Below the pieces are notes generated by a model. The model had not been told where the DNA came from, did no database searches, and saw only the letters and a program-made list of their open reading frames with translations. DNA of 64,000 nt from Paenibacillus montanisoli (GTDB lineage: Bacteria > Bacillota > Bacilli > Paenibacillales > Paenibacillaceae): NCBI RefSeq assembly GCF_003268025.1, contig NZ_QLUW01000001.1:1116001-1180000 (forward strand), written 5' to 3'. Made by a program: the position numbers and the translations under genes. Of the stretch, positions 63,011 to 64,000 are shown piece after piece (position 1 is the stretch's first letter; each line of letters begins with the position of its first letter).

Positions 63011-64000
63011 GTGCACATTATTGTTGTCGGATTGAATTACCGGACAGCACCGGTTGAAGTCAGGGAACGCTTTACATTCGCTGAGCGAGATCTGCCAGAT
63101 GCTTTAAAGCAGCTGAAGCAAACGAAGAGCATCATGGAATGTGTCATCGTTGCGACCTGTAACCGTACGGAGCTGTACGCGGTTGTGGACCGTCCGACCT
63201 TGTGCGGCCATTACATTCGCAGCTTCATGGAGAAATGGTTCAATACGCCGAGGCAGCAGTTTACCTCGGATTTATATATGTATGAAGACGAGAAAGCAAT
63301 CGACCATCTGTTCAGGGTGACTTGCGGATTGGATTCGATGGTCATCGGCGAGACCCAAATTCTCGGCCAAATCAAAAACGCGTTCCTGCTTGCACAGCAG
63401 CATAAAACGACAGGCACGCTGTTTAACTCGATCTTCAAGCAAGCCGTAACGCTCGCTAAACGCGCGCATTCCGACACTGCGATCGGCGAAGCCGCCGTAT
63501 CCGTCAGCTACGCTGCGGTTGAGCTGGGCAAGCGGATCTTCGGGAATTTTGGCGGCAAGACCGTCATGATCGTCGGTGCAGGCAAGATGAGCGAACTGAC
63601 AGCGAAGCATCTGTACGCAAACGGCGTTGAGCGGGTATTCGTCGTGAACCGGACTTATAACCGGGCCGTTCAATTGGCTGATAAGTTTAACGGCACGCCG
63701 CTTTCGATGGCAGATGCCATTTCGAGGCTGCATGAAGCCGATATCGTGATCAGCTCCACGGGCTCAGACGGCTACGTACTCGGCCGCGAGCAGGTTGCGG
63801 CTGCGATGCAGAAACGCAAATCGCGTCCGCTCTTTATGATCGATATCGCCGTACCGCGTGATCTGGATCCGGCTATTGCGTCGGTTCAGAACGTGTTCCT
63901 TTACGATATAGATGACCTGGAAGGCATCGTAGAGAGCAATATGGAGCAGCGCCGCGTCGAAGCGGCAAAGATCGAAACGCTGATTGCGGCTGAGCTTGAC
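63011..64000 (+). CDS. hemA: Glutamyl-tRNA reductase, N-terminal part (cut by window edge)
   Basis: The frame is open to the window end: 330 residues are visible. It begins GLNYRTAPVEVRERF and has the catalytic Cys50 in ATCNRTELYAVV. An NADPH-binding domain (VMIVGAGKMSE) follows at about residue 190. It makes glutamate-1-semialdehyde, the first step of heme synthesis from glutamyl-tRNA. GTG 63011 is chosen because GGCAGGTGA lies ten bases upstream. The rest of the hem operon is expected downstream. Confidence 0.96.
   Translation, partial: MHIIVVGLNYRTAPVEVRERFTFAERDLPDALKQLKQTKSIMECVIVATCNRTELYAVVDRPTLCGHYIRSFMEKWFNTPRQQFTSDLYMYEDEKAIDHLFRVTCGLDSMVIGETQILGQIKNAFLLAQQHKTTGTLFNSIFKQAVTLAKRAHSDTAIGEAAVSVSYAAVELGKRIFGNFGGKTVMIVGAGKMSELTAKHLYANGVERVFVVNRTYNRAVQLADKFNGTPLSMADAISRLHEADIVISSTGSDGYVLGREQVAAAMQKRKSRPLFMIDIAVPRDLDPAIASVQNVFLYDIDDLEGIVESNMEQRRVEAAKIETLIAAELD

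Overview
The window looks like a chromosome segment of a spore-forming, moderately GC-rich member of the Firmicutes, most likely family Paenibacillaceae (Paenibacillus, Cohnella or a relative). The evidence is a germinant-receptor operon, a gerM-rph-rdgB block and a tig-clpX-lonB-lonA-engB-hemA block arranged much as in Bacillus subtilis, GGAGG-type ribosome binding sites, sigma-A promoters and many rho-independent terminators. No insertion sequence, prophage block, CRISPR array or replication origin was seen. Both ends cut a gene: a GH116 glycosidase on the left and hemA on the right.

Bases 1-17.9k are mostly accessory. They hold two tandem GH116 glycosidases with a nucleotidyltransferase-like gene, an arsR-chrA metal-resistance pair, a secreted protein made of six chitobiase-type repeats, an atypical SDR, a PLD-type lipoprotein with an Excalibur tail, two PhyH-type dioxygenases between AraC regulators, a membrane-anchored metallophosphoesterase, a large membrane alpha/beta hydrolase and a FucU/RbsD mutarotase.

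Bases 18-32k carry a ger operon in the order B-A-C, a solitary holin, a CuA-type cupredoxin, several small conserved proteins, a SufR-like regulator, DUF948 and YtxH stress proteins, an AraC/alpha-galactosidase (GH4) divergent pair, glutamate racemase, a LysM-M14 peptidase, and DUF1232, HesB-like and DUF1450 proteins.

Bases 32-50k hold an LtaS-type synthase, an rRNA methyltransferase, an O-methyltransferase, an MFS exporter, the heme genes hemE-hemH-hemY, a PgpA-like protein, gerM-rph-rdgB, asparagine synthetase, two small coupled unknowns, an amidohydrolase and a stress-type SDR.

Bases 50-64k start with tRNA-Arg(TCT) and tRNA-Gly(CCC) on the minus strand. A plus-strand protein-quality block follows: a ysoA-position gene, tig, clpP, clpX, ispG, lonB, lonA, engB, an unknown gene, speD and hemA. 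Compared with B. subtilis as I remember it, clpP, ispG, the unknown gene and speD are inserted.

The best candidates for something undescribed are the roughly 140-nt structured leader of speD, with mutually exclusive pairings that can cover its Shine-Dalgarno sequence; a GH116 paralogue that seems to have lost its catalytic acid/base; a HesB-like protein without cluster cysteines; a probable ATT start codon; and a tandem operator cluster in front of the second GH116 gene. All functions are read from sequence motifs and remembered families; nothing was searched or computed.
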